Assembly (NCBI GenBank): GCA_024349765.1
Contig: AP026073.1
Span: 868,001-932,000, forward strand
Length of the DNA stretch: 64,000 bases
Direction of reading: 5' to 3'
Source of the DNA: Streptomyces nigrescens
GTDB taxonomy: Bacteria; Actinomycetota; Actinomycetes; Streptomycetales; Streptomycetaceae
Shown: piece by piece, positions 44,552 through 53,627 of the stretch
Position numbering within the stretch: position 1 is the first letter of the stretch
How the letters are laid out: every line of letters begins with the position of its first letter
Made by a program: the position numbers and the translations under genes
Notes under the pieces: generated by a model
What the model was told of the DNA's origin: nothing
Database searches by the model: none
The model's input: the letters and a program-made list of their open reading frames with translations, nothing else

Positions 44552-45719
44552 CACCGTTCCACGTCGCAGGCCCCTCGTCCGTACGGGCGGGGGGCCTGCG
44601 CCGTCCCCGCCCCCGTCCCCGCTGCCCCCGTTCGCGGACCGGCCAGAGCAGGACATACGCCGTGGAGACCGCCACGAAGCCCAGACGGATCAGGCCGCGG
44701 GCCGAGTCGTCGGGGACCGCGAAGACACTGCCGTAGAGGATCAGCAGCGCGAGCCAGCTCCACCAGGGGACCAGACGGCGCTGCCCGATCACGTCCCACA
44801 GCAGGGTGCCGAGCAGCACCGACGCCGTGTAGTACGTGTAGACGCTGGGGTCGAGGACGATCCGGGCGTTGGCGCCGAGCAGGACCACGGCCGCCCAACG
44901 GCCCCGCCAGACGGCGATCGAGCCCAGGGCCAGCCCGAGGGCGGCCTGTGCGGGGCGGTCCCAGCCGGGAGTCTCCGGGTCGCCGACGCCCAGCCAGCGC
45001 AGCGCGGACGCCGGGTGGTTGGGGATGGCGAACTTCGCCGCGGCGAACGACTGCGGGTCGCCCAGGAAGAACGGCAGCCAGGCGACCGCCACCAGGCCCG
45101 CGCACCACAGGCCGGCCCGCAGCCACTTCTCCCGCGGCAGCGCGAGCAGCAGCGGGACGAAGGCCAGGGCGGTGGGCTTGGAATCCATCGCCAGGGCCAG
45201 GAAGGCGCCGGTGAGGGCGGCGTCGCCGCGGGTGACGGCGCGTACCGCGAGGGCGGTGAAGAACAGCGCGAGGACGTCGTCGAGGTGCCCGAAGCGGACC
45301 GCGACCTCGATCCACATGGGGATGAAGGCCAGCCCCGCGATCAGGACGCGCTGCCGCAGCCGCTGGTGGTTGGTGCCGGTGCCCAGGAAGTGGTGGGCGG
45401 CGCTGCGCCCGGCCAGGACCACGATGACCAGGCCGAGCAGCGACATCAGGGCAGCGGCGAGGAACTGGCCGGTGGCCTCGGGGAACGGGTTGAACAGCCC
45501 GGCGGTCAGGAAGCTGAGCGGGCCCATCTGGAGCTCGGGGTGGTGCGCGTAGAGGTTGAGGCCGCCGGTGCCGTCGCCCGCGGCGCCCTGGTAGATCAGC
45601 TCACCGCCGGTGCGCAGGTAGTGCCAGGAGAACCCGCCGTGCGGCTCGACGACCGCGAACCACAGCACGGTCCAGGCGGTGAGCAGTACCAAATGCATCC
45701 GCTGACTGATTGCCGGCAC
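44517..45719 (-). CDS. Polyprenyl-phosphate-sugar-type membrane glycosyltransferase (GT87/DUF2029-like)
   Basis: This 400-residue protein has about ten membrane helices. After the first helix comes an external loop with [21 protein letters not shown]. The [20 protein letters not shown] segment is the DD-containing loop of GT-C/GT87-like mannosyltransferases, and [21 protein letters not shown] is conserved in the group. These enzymes add sugars from lipid carriers outside the membrane; the acceptor is unknown. The tail is Arg/Gly/Pro-rich (~40 residues) and overlaps the valS end. GTG 45719 is used, with ATG 45698 as an alternative. Confidence 0.75.
   Translation of the reverse strand: MPAISQRMHLVLLTAWTVLWFAVVEPHGGFSWHYLRTGGELIYQGAAGDGTGGLNLYAHHPELQMGPLSFLTAGLFNPFPEATGQFLAAALMSLLGLVIVVLAGRSAAHHFLGTGTNHQRLRQRVLIAGLAFIPMWIEVAVRFGHLDDVLALFFTALAVRAVTRGDAALTGAFLALAMDSKPTALAFVPLLLALPREKWLRAGLWCAGLVAVAWLPFFLGDPQSFAAAKFAIPNHPASALRWLGVGDPETPGWDRPAQAALGLALGSIAVWRGRWAAVVLLGANARIVLDPSVYTYYTASVLLGTLLWDVIGQRRLVPWWSWLALLILYGSVFAVPDDSARGLIRLGFVAVSTAYVLLWPVRERGQRGRGRGRRRPPARTDEGPATWNGATPGAEPPAAR
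44566..44599 (+). terminator. valS terminator inside the convergent gene's 3' coding region
   Basis: GCAGGCCCC pairs with GGGGCCTGC, with a further CGTCCGTACGGGCG inner stem. It starts 15 bases after the valS stop and lies within codons of the opposite-strand gene. Confidence 0.65.
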
Positions 45720-46031
45720 GCCTGTTCAGCTCCTGCTTTCCCGTTCGCCGTCGTCCTGTGGTGCGTTTCCGGAGGACGTGCTGGCGCCTCCGGGGTGCGG
45801 GGGAGCCGCACAGCCCGCCGTGGAAGAGGGCGGAGCGGGGCAGAAAGTTGTCCCGGCCGGGCAGGTGCGGTCGATTCGGACCGTTAAGACCGTTCTCATG
45901 GCGTTCTCATGAAGCCGAGGCACGGTGGACCGGAATGCCGGGCTCCTGCCTGCCGGACCGCCGGAGCGCCGGCCTGCCGGCGGGCAGGAGTCCGGCGGAA
46001 ACCGCCCGTCCCGTCCCAGGAGCCGCGCCCC
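45720..46031. other. Divergent region between the GT87-like gene and the PBP gene
   Basis: This 312-base region holds two direct GTTCTCATG repeats (45892-45911). A GCCGG/CCGGC-rich inverted tract follows at 45940-45990. No gene is seen. The open frame from 45909 into the PBP gene is Cys/Arg/Pro-rich and lacks a ribosome site. Confidence 0.5.
45892..45911 (+). promoter_or_regulatory. Two GTTCTCATG direct repeats with 11-base period (PHO-box-like)
   Basis: GTTCTCATGgc is followed by GTTCTCATGaa. The 11-base spacing of direct repeats resembles PhoP direct-repeat units, whose core is GTTCACC; here the match is partial (GTTC). It lies 120 bases before the PBP ATG. Confidence 0.35.
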
Positions 46032-47486
46032 ATGAACAAGCCACTGCGCCGGGTCTCGGTGTTCTGCCTCGCCCTGATACTCGCGCTGATGGGCTGGGCC
46101 ACCTGGATCCAGGGCGCGAAGGCCAGCGACTACAAGGAGGACTCGCACAACCCGCGGGTGACCATCGGCAAGTACGCGGCGCCGCTGGGCAACATCCTCG
46201 TCGACGGCGAGCCGGTCACCGGCTCCGCCGCCACCTCTTCCACCCTCAAGTACAAGCGCACCTACAAGGACGGCCCGCTCTACGCCCCGGTGACCGGCTT
46301 CACCTCGCAGATCTTCGGCAGCAACCAGCTGGAGAGCCTCTACGGCGACCTCCTCGACGGCTCCGACAGCCGGCTGCAGAGCCCCGCCGACGCCCTGACC
46401 CGCACCCGGGCCAAGGGCGGCGACGTGGCCACCACCATCGACGCCGCGGTGCAGAAGGCCGGCTATCGGGCGCTGGACGGCAAGAAGGGCGCGGCCGTCG
46501 CCCTCGACCCGGCCACCGGGCGGATCCTCGGCATGGTCAGCACCCCGTCGTACGACCCGGGGAAGTTCGCCGGGTCCTCCGCCGCCGACCAGAAGGCGTG
46601 GCAGCGGATGTCCGGCGACGGGGACCACCCCGAGGTCAACCGGGCGCTGCGGCAGCCGCTGCCGCCCGGTTCCACCTTCAAGCTGGTGGTCGCCGCGGCC
46701 GCGCTGGAGAACGGCCTGTACTCCTCGGTCGACGAGCACACCGACAGCCCCGACCCGTACACCCTCCCGCACACCCGCACCACGCTGAAGAACGAGAACA
46801 CCGCCGCGCCCTGCAAGAACGCGACCATCCGCACCGCGCTGCGGTACTCCTGCAACACCGTGTTCGCGAAGATGGCCGTCGACCTGGGCAAGGACAAGGT
46901 CAAGGCGCAGGCCGAGAAGTTCGGCTTCAACGACGGCAAGGTGGACACCCCGGTGCGCGCCGCCAAGAGCGTCTACCCGGACGACATGGACGAGGCGCAG
47001 ACCGCGCTGTCCGGGATCGGCCAGTTCAACGACCAGGCGACCCCGCTCCAGATGGCGATGGTCACCTCCGCGATCGCCAACGGCGGCGAGCTGAAGACCC
47101 CGCAGCTGGTCGACCGGCTGACCGACGGCGGCGGCAACACCGTCCAGCAGAACGAGCCGGCGGCCTACCGGGACGGCCGGACCATGTCCGGTCGCACCGC
47201 CGCACAGCTGCGGTCGGCGATGCAGACGGTGGTGGACCAGGGCACCGGCTCGAACGCGAAGATCGGCGGACTGACCGTCGGCGGCAAGACCGGCACCGCC
47301 CAGCACGGCGTCGACAACAGCGGTACGCCCTACGCCTGGTTCGTCTCGTACGCGGAGGACGGCAACGGGCACCAGGTGGCGGTGGCCGTGATGGTCGAGG
47401 ACGGCCACGCCGCCCGCAACGAGGTCTCCGGCAACGGTCTGGCGGCCCCGGTGGCGCGGGCGATGATGAAGGCGGCACTGCGGTAG
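46032..47486 (+). CDS. Class B penicillin-binding protein (D,D-transpeptidase)
   Basis: This 484-residue protein has one N-terminal membrane helix (VSVFCLALILALMGWATWI) and then the extracellular transpeptidase. The active serine is Ser214 in the PPGSTFK motif (SxxK). The SxN motif is Ser273-Cys-Asn (RYSCNTVF), and K419TGT is in GGKTGTAQ. Pairs such as ILGMVSTPSYDP and DQATPLQMAMVTSAIANGG are typical. It cross-links peptidoglycan and is a beta-lactam target. It is shorter than PbpA/FtsI because the N-terminal linker is short. It belongs to the Streptomyces lone-PBP group, away from the mre operon. AGGAG lies about eight bases before the ATG. Confidence 0.92.
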   Translation: MNKPLRRVSVFCLALILALMGWATWIQGAKASDYKEDSHNPRVTIGKYAAPLGNILVDGEPVTGSAATSSTLKYKRTYKDGPLYAPVTGFTSQIFGSNQLESLYGDLLDGSDSRLQSPADALTRTRAKGGDVATTIDAAVQKAGYRALDGKKGAAVALDPATGRILGMVSTPSYDPGKFAGSSAADQKAWQRMSGDGDHPEVNRALRQPLPPGSTFKLVVAAAALENGLYSSVDEHTDSPDPYTLPHTRTTLKNENTAAPCKNATIRTALRYSCNTVFAKMAVDLGKDKVKAQAEKFGFNDGKVDTPVRAAKSVYPDDMDEAQTALSGIGQFNDQATPLQMAMVTSAIANGGELKTPQLVDRLTDGGGNTVQQNEPAAYRDGRTMSGRTAAQLRSAMQTVVDQGTGSNAKIGGLTVGGKTGTAQHGVDNSGTPYAWFVSYAEDGNGHQVAVAVMVEDGHAARNEVSGNGLAAPVARAMMKAALR

Positions 47487-47563
47487 TGGGGGACTTCCCG
47501 GTGGGCCGGCGCGGCGCGCGGCGGGCGGGGGCGACGCAGCGCGGCGCTGTCACAGGTGCCTCG

Positions 47564-47569
47564 TAGACT
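47564..47569 (+). promoter_or_regulatory. -10 TAGACT seven bases before folC (leaderless candidate)
   Basis: GTAGACT is followed by TGTCGTC and the GTG. The arrangement is the same as in front of valS (TACACT, seven bases, GTG). Confidence 0.55.
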
Positions 47570-47576
47570 TGTCGTC

Positions 47577-49091
47577 GTGAGCGAGCGCCCCCGAAACGAC
47601 GACCCCGACCCGACCGACGCCTTCGACGAACTGGTCGAGGCGGAGACCGACAGAGACCCCGACCTGGCGGTGATCGAGGCCGGCAGCCGGACCCTGCGCG
47701 CCCAGGCGGGACCGCCGCAGGGGGACCCGATCCCCACCCGGCCGGCCGATCCCGAGGTCGACCGCGCGCTGCGGGCCGTCGAGGAGGAGCTGGCGGGCCG
47801 CTGGGGCGAGACCAAGCTCGACCCGTCGGTGAAGCGGATCGTGGCGCTGCTGGACGTCCTGGGCTCGCCCCAGCGGGCGTACCCGTCCATCCACATCACC
47901 GGCACGAACGGCAAGACCAGCACCGCCCGCATGATCGAGGCGCTGCTGGGCGCCTTCGACCTGCGCACCGGCCGGTACACCAGCCCGCACGTCCAGTCGA
48001 TCACCGAGCGGATCAGCCTGGACGGCAGCCCGGTCTCGGCCGAGCGCTTCATCGAGACGTACCGGGACATCGCGCCCTACCTGGAGATGATCGACGCCCA
48101 GCAGGAGTACCGCCTGTCGTTCTTCGAGGTGCTGACGGCCATGGCCTTCGCCGCCTTCGCGGACGCCCCGGTGGACGTCGCGGTCGTCGAGGTCGGCATG
48201 GGCGGCACCTGGGACGCGACGAACGTGATCGACGGCGACGTCGCCGTGGTCACCCCCATCTCCCTCGACCACACCGACCGCCTCGGCGAGACGCCCGAGG
48301 AGATCGCCGGTGAGAAGTCCGGGATCATCAAGAAGGACGCCACGGTCGTCCTGGCCCAGCAGCCGGTGGACGCGGCGTCGGTGATGCTCAAGCGCGCGGT
48401 CGAGGTGGACGCCACGGTCGCCCGTGAGGGCATGGAGTTCGGGGTGCTCTCCCGCGAGGTCGCGGTCGGCGGGCAGATGCTGACGCTGCGCGGGCTCGGC
48501 GGCGAGTACCCGGAGATCTTCCTCCCGCTGTACGGCGCCCACCAGGCGCACAACGCCGCGGTGGCGCTCGCCGCGGTCGAGGCGTTCTTCGGCGTGGGCT
48601 CGGACCACGCCCGCACGCTCGACATCGACACCATCCGCTCCGCGTTCGCCGCGGTCGCCTCGCCGGGCCGGATGGAGGTCGTCCGCCGCAGCCCGACGGT
48701 GGTGCTGGACGCCGCGCACAACCCCGCGGGCGCCCGCGCCGCGGCCGAGGCGGTCACCGAGGCGTTCGGCTTCAGCCGGCTGGTCGGCGTCGTCGGCACC
48801 AGCGACGACAAGGACGTCCGCGGCCTCCTGGAGGCGTTCGAGCCGATTTTCGCCGAGATCGTGGTGACGCGTAATTCCAGCCATCGTGCGATGGATCCGG
48901 ACGAGCTCGCGGCCGTCGCGGTGGAGGTCTTCGGCGCCGAGCGGGTCCAGGTCGAACCGCGCCTCGACGACGCGCTGGAGGCGGCGATCACCCTCGCGGA
49001 GGAAGAGGGCGAGTTCTCCGGCGCGGGCGTGCTGGTGACCGGCTCGGTGATCACGGTCGGCGAGGCCCGACTGCTGCTGGGAAGGAACTGA
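47577..49091 (+). CDS. folC: Folylpolyglutamate synthase / dihydrofolate synthase
   Basis: This 504-residue Mur-ligase-fold enzyme adds glutamate to dihydropteroate and folates. The P-loop ITGTNGKTSTARM is near residue 110 and YTSPHVQSITERI near 137. DVAVVEVGMGGTWDATNVID is near 200, and the LDHTDRLGETPEEIAGEKSGII metal/folate region follows. VVLDAAHNPAGARAAAEAV starts the C-terminal domain. An acidic leader of about 65 residues precedes the catalytic part. The GTG at 47577 is seven bases after a -10-like hexamer. The DUF4233 gene begins two bases after its stop. Confidence 0.95.
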   Translation: MSERPRNDDPDPTDAFDELVEAETDRDPDLAVIEAGSRTLRAQAGPPQGDPIPTRPADPEVDRALRAVEEELAGRWGETKLDPSVKRIVALLDVLGSPQRAYPSIHITGTNGKTSTARMIEALLGAFDLRTGRYTSPHVQSITERISLDGSPVSAERFIETYRDIAPYLEMIDAQQEYRLSFFEVLTAMAFAAFADAPVDVAVVEVGMGGTWDATNVIDGDVAVVTPISLDHTDRLGETPEEIAGEKSGIIKKDATVVLAQQPVDAASVMLKRAVEVDATVAREGMEFGVLSREVAVGGQMLTLRGLGGEYPEIFLPLYGAHQAHNAAVALAAVEAFFGVGSDHARTLDIDTIRSAFAAVASPGRMEVVRRSPTVVLDAAHNPAGARAAAEAVTEAFGFSRLVGVVGTSDDKDVRGLLEAFEPIFAEIVVTRNSSHRAMDPDELAAVAVEVFGAERVQVEPRLDDALEAAITLAEEEGEFSGAGVLVTGSVITVGEARLLLGRN

Positions 49092-49093
49092 CC

Positions 49094-49414
49094 ATGCGCA
49101 CGCTCTGCGCGGGCACTCTGATAGGCGAATTCTTCGTGATCGGCTTCGCCGGCCTGGTCGCGATGCAGCTGACGGACATCCCGACGGCCACGATCTGGAC
49201 GGTCAGCGGCATCGCGATGCTGCTCAGCCTCCTGCTGTGCGGCATGCTGACCCGCCCCGGCGGCGTCCAGCTCGGCTGGGCCCTCCAGATCGCCCTCATC
49301 GCCAGCGGTTTCGTCATCCCCACGATGTTCTTCCTCGGCGCGGTCTTCGCAGCCCTGTGGTGGGCCTCGGTCCACTTCGGCCGCAAGGTCGACGCCGCGA
49401 AGGCCTCTGCCTAG
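49094..49414 (+). CDS. DUF4233 membrane protein
   Basis: This 106-residue protein has four short hydrophobic segments (TLCAGTLIGEFFVIGFAGLVAMQL, IWTVSGIAMLLSLLLCGM, LGWALQIALIASGFVIPTMFFLGAVFAALWWA) and a charged tail HFGRKVDAAKASA. DUF4233 genes regularly follow folC in actinobacteria, as here with a two-base gap, so the two are translated together. The function is not known. The following 540 bases before ndk are an unusual repeat region. Confidence 0.88.
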   Translation: MRTLCAGTLIGEFFVIGFAGLVAMQLTDIPTATIWTVSGIAMLLSLLLCGMLTRPGGVQLGWALQIALIASGFVIPTMFFLGAVFAALWWASVHFGRKVDAAKASA

Positions 49415-49912
49415 TTCGCCCCACGTACTCGGCTGCAGCGCCGTGGTGGTACCTCGCCGTTGCGCTTGGCGGCGCCCCGCACGTAGCCGTCTGCGGCGCC
49501 GCGGGTCGTCTCGCCGTTGCGCCTGGCGGCGGGCGTTGTTTGTCGGGTGCGGTGCCGGCCCTCCAGACTTCGTCCTCCGGTCCACCCCCTCCCGTGAGTG
49601 GGAGGTGAGAGCTGGTTGGGGGCGTGCATTGTCTGTTGACCGCACGCGTGTGGGCATTACGTGCACCCCCACCACCGTTTCCTTCCCCCTCACGGGAGGG
49701 GACGGGGCGGAGGGGCCGGTTGTGTGGACGTAAAGCGTCAGCAGTCCACACAACCGGCCCCGGAGGTCCGTCACCGCACCCAACAACCCACCTGGCCCGC
49801 CGCAGGCGCAACGGCGAGCGAGCCCCGCGGCGGGACAGACAGGTACGTGGGAGGCGCCGCAAAGCGCGCAACGGCGAGAAGCCCCGCGGCGGGACAGCCA
49901 AGTACGTGGGGG
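49415..49912. repeat. Composite inverted-repeat element between the DUF4233 gene and ndk
   Basis: Four related ~55-base units flank a large hairpin. CTCGCCGTTGCGC occurs at 49453 and 49510; its complement GCGCAACGGCGAG occurs at 49806 and 49866. Each unit also carries CCGCGG and an outer TACGTGGG-type end. Further in, CCCCCTCCCGTGAG (near 49583) mirrors CTCACGGGAGGGG (near 49687). The centre is an 18-pair stem, GGGGCCGGTTGTGTGGAC (49710-49727) with its complement (49742-49759), loop 14 bases. No protein is plausible. The ndk -10 (TAGCCT) starts right at the element's edge. Confidence 0.7.
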
Positions 49913-49956
49913 TAGCCTCAAGCGCATCGCAACCCACACCCCCAAGGAGCCGTACC

Positions 49957-50370
49957 GTGAGCCAGCGCACCCTCGTCCTTCTCAAGCCCGACGCCGTCAA
50001 GCGCGGCCTGGTCGGCGAGATCATCGGCCGGATCGAGCGGAAGGCCGGCTGGACGATCAGCGCGCTGGAGCTGCGTACCCTCGACCGGGCCATCCTGGAG
50101 CAGCACTACGCCGAGCACGTCGGCCGGGACTTCTACGAGCCGCTGGTCGCCTTCATGTCGTCCGGCCCGGTCGTCTCGATGGTCGTCGAGGGGGAGCGGG
50201 TGATCGAGGGAGTGCGTGCGCTCGCCGGTCCGACTGACCCGATTGCCGCGCCGAGTGGGTCCATTCGTGGGGACTTCGGAACGATCACCCGGGAGAATCT
50301 GATCCATGCCTCGGATTCCGAAGAGTCCGCCGAGCGCGAGATCAAGATTTTCTTCCCCGGCATTTCCTGA
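49957..50370 (+). CDS. ndk: Nucleoside diphosphate kinase
   Basis: This 137-residue enzyme balances nucleoside triphosphates by transferring phosphate through a histidine. The start SQRTLVLLKPDAVKRGLVGEIIGRIE is the family signature. The phosphorylated residue is His117 in NLIHASDSEESAEREI. The length is standard. AAGGAG lies eight bases before the GTG. A probable -10 (TAGCCT, 49913-49918) sits just after the upstream repeat element. It ends at a short T-tailed hairpin. Confidence 0.96.
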   Translation: MSQRTLVLLKPDAVKRGLVGEIIGRIERKAGWTISALELRTLDRAILEQHYAEHVGRDFYEPLVAFMSSGPVVSMVVEGERVIEGVRALAGPTDPIAAPSGSIRGDFGTITRENLIHASDSEESAEREIKIFFPGIS

Positions 50371-50400
50371 CGATTCATCAGCTGTACACCCCTCGTGACC

Positions 50401-50433
50401 AGGGGCGACCGAAAAATTCATCGGTCGCCCTTT
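50401..50433 (+). terminator. Terminator after ndk
   Basis: GGGCGACCGA and TCGGTCGCCC form a ten-pair stem with loop aaaattca, followed by TTT. It is 32 bases after the stop. Confidence 0.85.
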
Positions 50434-50652
50434 GGTGTATGCGACACGATCGGGGGAACGCATCACCGCGACACGACGTCACCATTCAGGGGGGCGGGTA
50501 CGTGTACGGCTGACAATGGCGAAACAGCCTCCCGACGTGTTCGAGTGGGTGCACTACGAACTACGATGGAGGCTTCCGCGCCGTACAGCGCATCACCTCC
50601 TGCCGACCTCCAGTAAGCATTCGCTCCAGTTGGGAAGGCCAGACGTATCCTC

Positions 50653-51684
50653 ATGGGGAACAACATGTCGTTCATCGGCCGTGACATGGCTGTCGACCTC
50701 GGGACCGCCAACACGCTGGTGTACGTCAGGGGCCGCGGAATCGTCCTCAACGAACCGTCGGTCGTGGCCATCAACACCAACACCGGCGGGATTCTCGCGG
50801 TGGGCGCCGAGGCCAAGAAGATGATCGGGCGCACGCCCGGCAACATCGTCGCCGTACGGCCCCTGAAGGACGGCGTGATCGCCGACTTCGAGATCACCGA
50901 GCGGATGCTCCGCTACTTCATCCTGAAGATCCACAAGCGTCGCTACCTGGCCCGGCCGCGGGTCGTGGTGTGCGTTCCCTCCGGTATCACGGGAGTTGAG
51001 CGCCGCGCCGTCATCGAGGCGTCGACCCAGGCCGGCGCGCGCCAGGTGCACATCATCGAGGAGCCGATGGCCGCCGCCATCGGGTCCGGTCTGCCGGTCC
51101 ACGAGGCCACCGGCAACATGGTGGTGGACATCGGCGGTGGCACGACCGAGGTCGCCGTCATCTCGCTCGGCGGGATCGTCACCGCCCAGTCGATCCGGGT
51201 GGCCGGCGACGAGCTCGACAACGCGATCATCCAGCACATCAAGAAGGAGTACAGCCTTCTGCTGGGCGAGCGCACCGCCGAGAGCATCAAGATCACCATC
51301 GGCTCGGCGTACGACCTGGAACAGGACGAGCACACCGAGATCCGCGGCCGCGACCTGGTCTCCGGCCTGCCCAAGACCGTGGTCATCTCGGCAGCCGAGG
51401 TCCGCAAGGCCATCGAGGAACCGGTCAACTCCATCGTCGACGCGGTCAAGACGACTCTCGACAAGTGCCCGCCGGAGCTGTCCGGTGACGTCATGGACCG
51501 CGGCATCGTGCTCACCGGAGGCGGCGCCCTGCTCCGCGGCCTCGACGAGCGGCTGCGCCGCGAGACCGGCATGCCCATCCACATCGCCGAGGACCCGCTG
51601 GACTCGGTGGCCCTCGGTTCCGGCAAGTGCGTGGAGGAGTTCGAGGCGCTGCAGCAGGTCCTCGACTCCCAGCCGCGCAGGTAA
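50653..51684 (+). CDS. mreB: Rod-shape/sporulation actin homologue MreB
   Basis: This 343-residue actin-fold protein has phosphate loop 1 [17 protein letters not shown], the connect-1/phosphate-2 region [18 protein letters not shown] near residue 158, and the adenosine motif [17 protein letters not shown] near 285. In Streptomyces MreB acts mainly in spore-wall assembly with MreC, MreD, PBP2 and RodA-like Sfr, all encoded directly downstream. ATG 50653 has a weak upstream purine run (GGGAAGG is 14 bases away). The second ATG, 50665 (MSFIGRDMA), is an alternative. About 280 noncoding bases precede it. Confidence 0.96.
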   Translation: MGNNMSFIGRDMAVDLGTANTLVYVRGRGIVLNEPSVVAINTNTGGILAVGAEAKKMIGRTPGNIVAVRPLKDGVIADFEITERMLRYFILKIHKRRYLARPRVVVCVPSGITGVERRAVIEASTQAGARQVHIIEEPMAAAIGSGLPVHEATGNMVVDIGGGTTEVAVISLGGIVTAQSIRVAGDELDNAIIQHIKKEYSLLLGERTAESIKITIGSAYDLEQDEHTEIRGRDLVSGLPKTVVISAAEVRKAIEEPVNSIVDAVKTTLDKCPPELSGDVMDRGIVLTGGGALLRGLDERLRRETGMPIHIAEDPLDSVALGSGKCVEEFEALQQVLDSQPRR

Positions 51685-51974
51685 CACCCCGGTTCCCGGC
51701 CCCGCCGCGGCCGTCCTGCGGCGTCCGCGGCGGTCGGGCACCATGGCGAGTGCGGCCCGTCCGCCCGGCGGGCCGCTACGCACCGGCGGTCCCGGTCGTT
51801 GATCCGGATCGTGGCTGCGAATCGCTGATATACAGGCACAACATCCCGACAGACACGGTGCCCTGACGCTTCACCACCGGGCCCGTCACAGCAAGGCACA
51901 ACGCTCAACTCCCGAACGAGACCGGCGGGGCCCGCAGCCGGCCGGTCCTACGAGGAAGGACACGGCCGCCGCAC

Positions 51975-52907
51975 GTGAGGGACACACGAGAGAGCCGGCT
52001 GTTGCTGGTGCTGCTGGTCGCGATCGCGTTCGCGCTGATCACGGTCGACATCCGCGGCGGCGAACAGTCCCCGCTCGATGGCGCCCGGCAGGCAGCGGCC
52101 GCCGCCTTCGGGCCGGTCGAGGCCGGTGTCGCCCGCGTCGTCGACCCGATCGGCAACGCCGTCAGCGCCGTACGGGACTCCGGCGGGCGGCACAGCAGGA
52201 TCGCCCGGCTGCAGCACGAGAACGAGGCGCTGAAGGCCAAGCTCGGCTCCTCCGACCGCAACCGCAACCGCGCCGCGGAACTCGACAAGATCCTCAAGAC
52301 CGCCGGCACCGGCCAGTACGCCATCAAGGGCGCCCAGGTCATCGCCATCGGCTCGGCCCAGGGCTTCTCCTGGACCATCACCATCGACGCCGGCAGCCGC
52401 GACGGCATCGCCCGCGACATGACCGTCCTCAACGGCGACGGCCTGGTCGGCCGGGTCACCACCGTCGGCCCCGACACCTCCACCGTCCTGCTGGCCGCCG
52501 ACCCCGACTTCACCGTCGGCACCCGCATGGAGAAGACCAACGAGATCGGCTTCGCCAACGGGCAGGGTGTCCGCTCGCTGCGCGTCCAGCTGCTCAACGG
52601 CCGGGCCACCGTCAAGAAGGGCGACCGTCTGGTCACCTTCGGCTCCAGCAAGGACAAGCCCTTCGTCCCCGGCGTGCCGGTCGGCCGGGTCGTCAAGGTC
52701 GAGCCGTCCAACGGCGATCTGACCCGCACCCTCCAGGTCCGTCCGTTCGTCTCGTTCTCCCAGCTCGACATCGTCGGCGTCGTCGTGCAGCCGCCCCGCC
52801 AGGACCCGCGGGACACCGTCCTGCCGCCCGCGCCGGCCAAGCCCAAGCCCACGCCGACGGTCACCGTCACGGCCACGCCGTCCGCGAGCGCCTCCCCCAG
52901 GAGCTGA
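51975..52907 (+). CDS. mreC: Rod-shape-determining protein MreC
   Basis: This 310-residue protein has one N-terminal helix (SRLLLVLLVAIAFALITVDI), then a coiled coil (SRIARLQHENEALKAKLG, residues ~75-95) and the beta-rich MreC domain (FSWTITIDAGSRDGIARDMTVLNGDGLVGRV). An unusual C-terminal tail of Pro/Lys/Thr (PAPAKPKPTPTVTVTATPSASASPRS) is external and may span the wall. It links MreB to the periplasmic synthesis machinery. The GTG at 51975 has AGGAAGG upstream. It is 290 bases after mreB and three bases before mreD. Confidence 0.95.
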   Translation: MRDTRESRLLLVLLVAIAFALITVDIRGGEQSPLDGARQAAAAAFGPVEAGVARVVDPIGNAVSAVRDSGGRHSRIARLQHENEALKAKLGSSDRNRNRAAELDKILKTAGTGQYAIKGAQVIAIGSAQGFSWTITIDAGSRDGIARDMTVLNGDGLVGRVTTVGPDTSTVLLAADPDFTVGTRMEKTNEIGFANGQGVRSLRVQLLNGRATVKKGDRLVTFGSSKDKPFVPGVPVGRVVKVEPSNGDLTRTLQVRPFVSFSQLDIVGVVVQPPRQDPRDTVLPPAPAKPKPTPTVTVTATPSASASPRS

Positions 52908-52910
52908 CCG

Positions 52911-53627
52911 ATGCGCATCAACCGGATCCTGCTCTCGGCCCCGCTGGTGGTCGTCGCCCTCATCATCCAGGTCAGCATCCTCGGCAGACTCCAACTGCCC
53001 GGCGCGGTACCGGACCTGCTCCTGCTCGTCGTGCTCGGCCTGGCGCTGGTGTACGGCCACGTCGCCGGCTCCCTCGTCGGCTTCTTCGCCGGGCTGCTGG
53101 CCGACCTGGCCCCGCCGTCCGACCACGCCATCGGCCGCTACGCGCTGGTCCTGTGCGTCATCGGCTACATCGCCGGGCTGACCAAGCCCGACTCCGGCCA
53201 GCACCGCTCGGCGACCGTGCCGCTGATGGTCGTCATCGGCGCCGCCATCGGCTCGACCCTGATGTACGCCGGCGTCGGCTCGCTCGTCGGCGACACCGCC
53301 GCCCGGCACGTCGGCCTGGTCGGACTGCTGCTCAGCGCCACCCTCTACGACCTGCTGCTGGCGCCGTTCACGGTCCCGCTGGTGATGGCGCTGGCCCGCC
53401 GCACCGAGCACGACTCGGTGGTCGGCGACGGTTCCCCCAGCCCGAGCGGCACCGCCACCCGTGACTCCGCGTACGGCTGGCTCACCACCGGCACCGGGCT
53501 CAAGGCCAGCCGCGGCGCCATGAAGTCGGTCCGCACCAAGGCCCACATCGGCAGCCAGCGCGGCGGGCTGCTCGGCAAGTCGGCCCGCGACAAGGCCGGC
53601 CGGATCAAGGGGGTCAAGCGGCTGTGA
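52911..53627 (+). CDS. mreD: Rod-shape-determining protein MreD
   Basis: This 238-residue membrane protein has about five to six helices (RILLSAPLVVVALIIQVSIL, LPGAVPDLLLLVVLGLALVYG, LVGFFAGLLADLAPPSDHAIGRYALVLC). LLADLAPPSDHAIGRYAL is the conserved MreD block. The ~70-residue C-terminal tail is basic and hydrophilic (ending RIKGVKRL). It follows mreC by three bases, and its stop overlaps the pbp2 start (GTGA), so the three are tightly coupled. Confidence 0.93.
   Translation: MRINRILLSAPLVVVALIIQVSILGRLQLPGAVPDLLLLVVLGLALVYGHVAGSLVGFFAGLLADLAPPSDHAIGRYALVLCVIGYIAGLTKPDSGQHRSATVPLMVVIGAAIGSTLMYAGVGSLVGDTAARHVGLVGLLLSATLYDLLLAPFTVPLVMALARRTEHDSVVGDGSPSPSGTATRDSAYGWLTTGTGLKASRGAMKSVRTKAHIGSQRGGLLGKSARDKAGRIKGVKRL

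Noticed and set aside
41777-44656. 959-codon minus-strand frame opposite valS
   Set aside because: valS has all synthetase motifs on the plus strand. The opposite frame is a GC-bias shadow with no domain.
45909-46031. Extension of the PBP gene to ATG 45909
   Set aside because: The extra 41 residues are Cys/Arg/Pro-rich, would disturb the N-terminal membrane anchor and have no ribosome site.
49624-50370. Upstream extension of ndk by 111 codons
   Set aside because: NDK has a standard length from GTG 49957 with AAGGAG. The extension only translates the inverted-repeat element.
51685-51974. Separate promoter or small gene between mreB and mreC
   Set aside because: A TATACA hexamer (51829) occurs, but the nearest TTGATC is 24 bases away. 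No ORF is supported.
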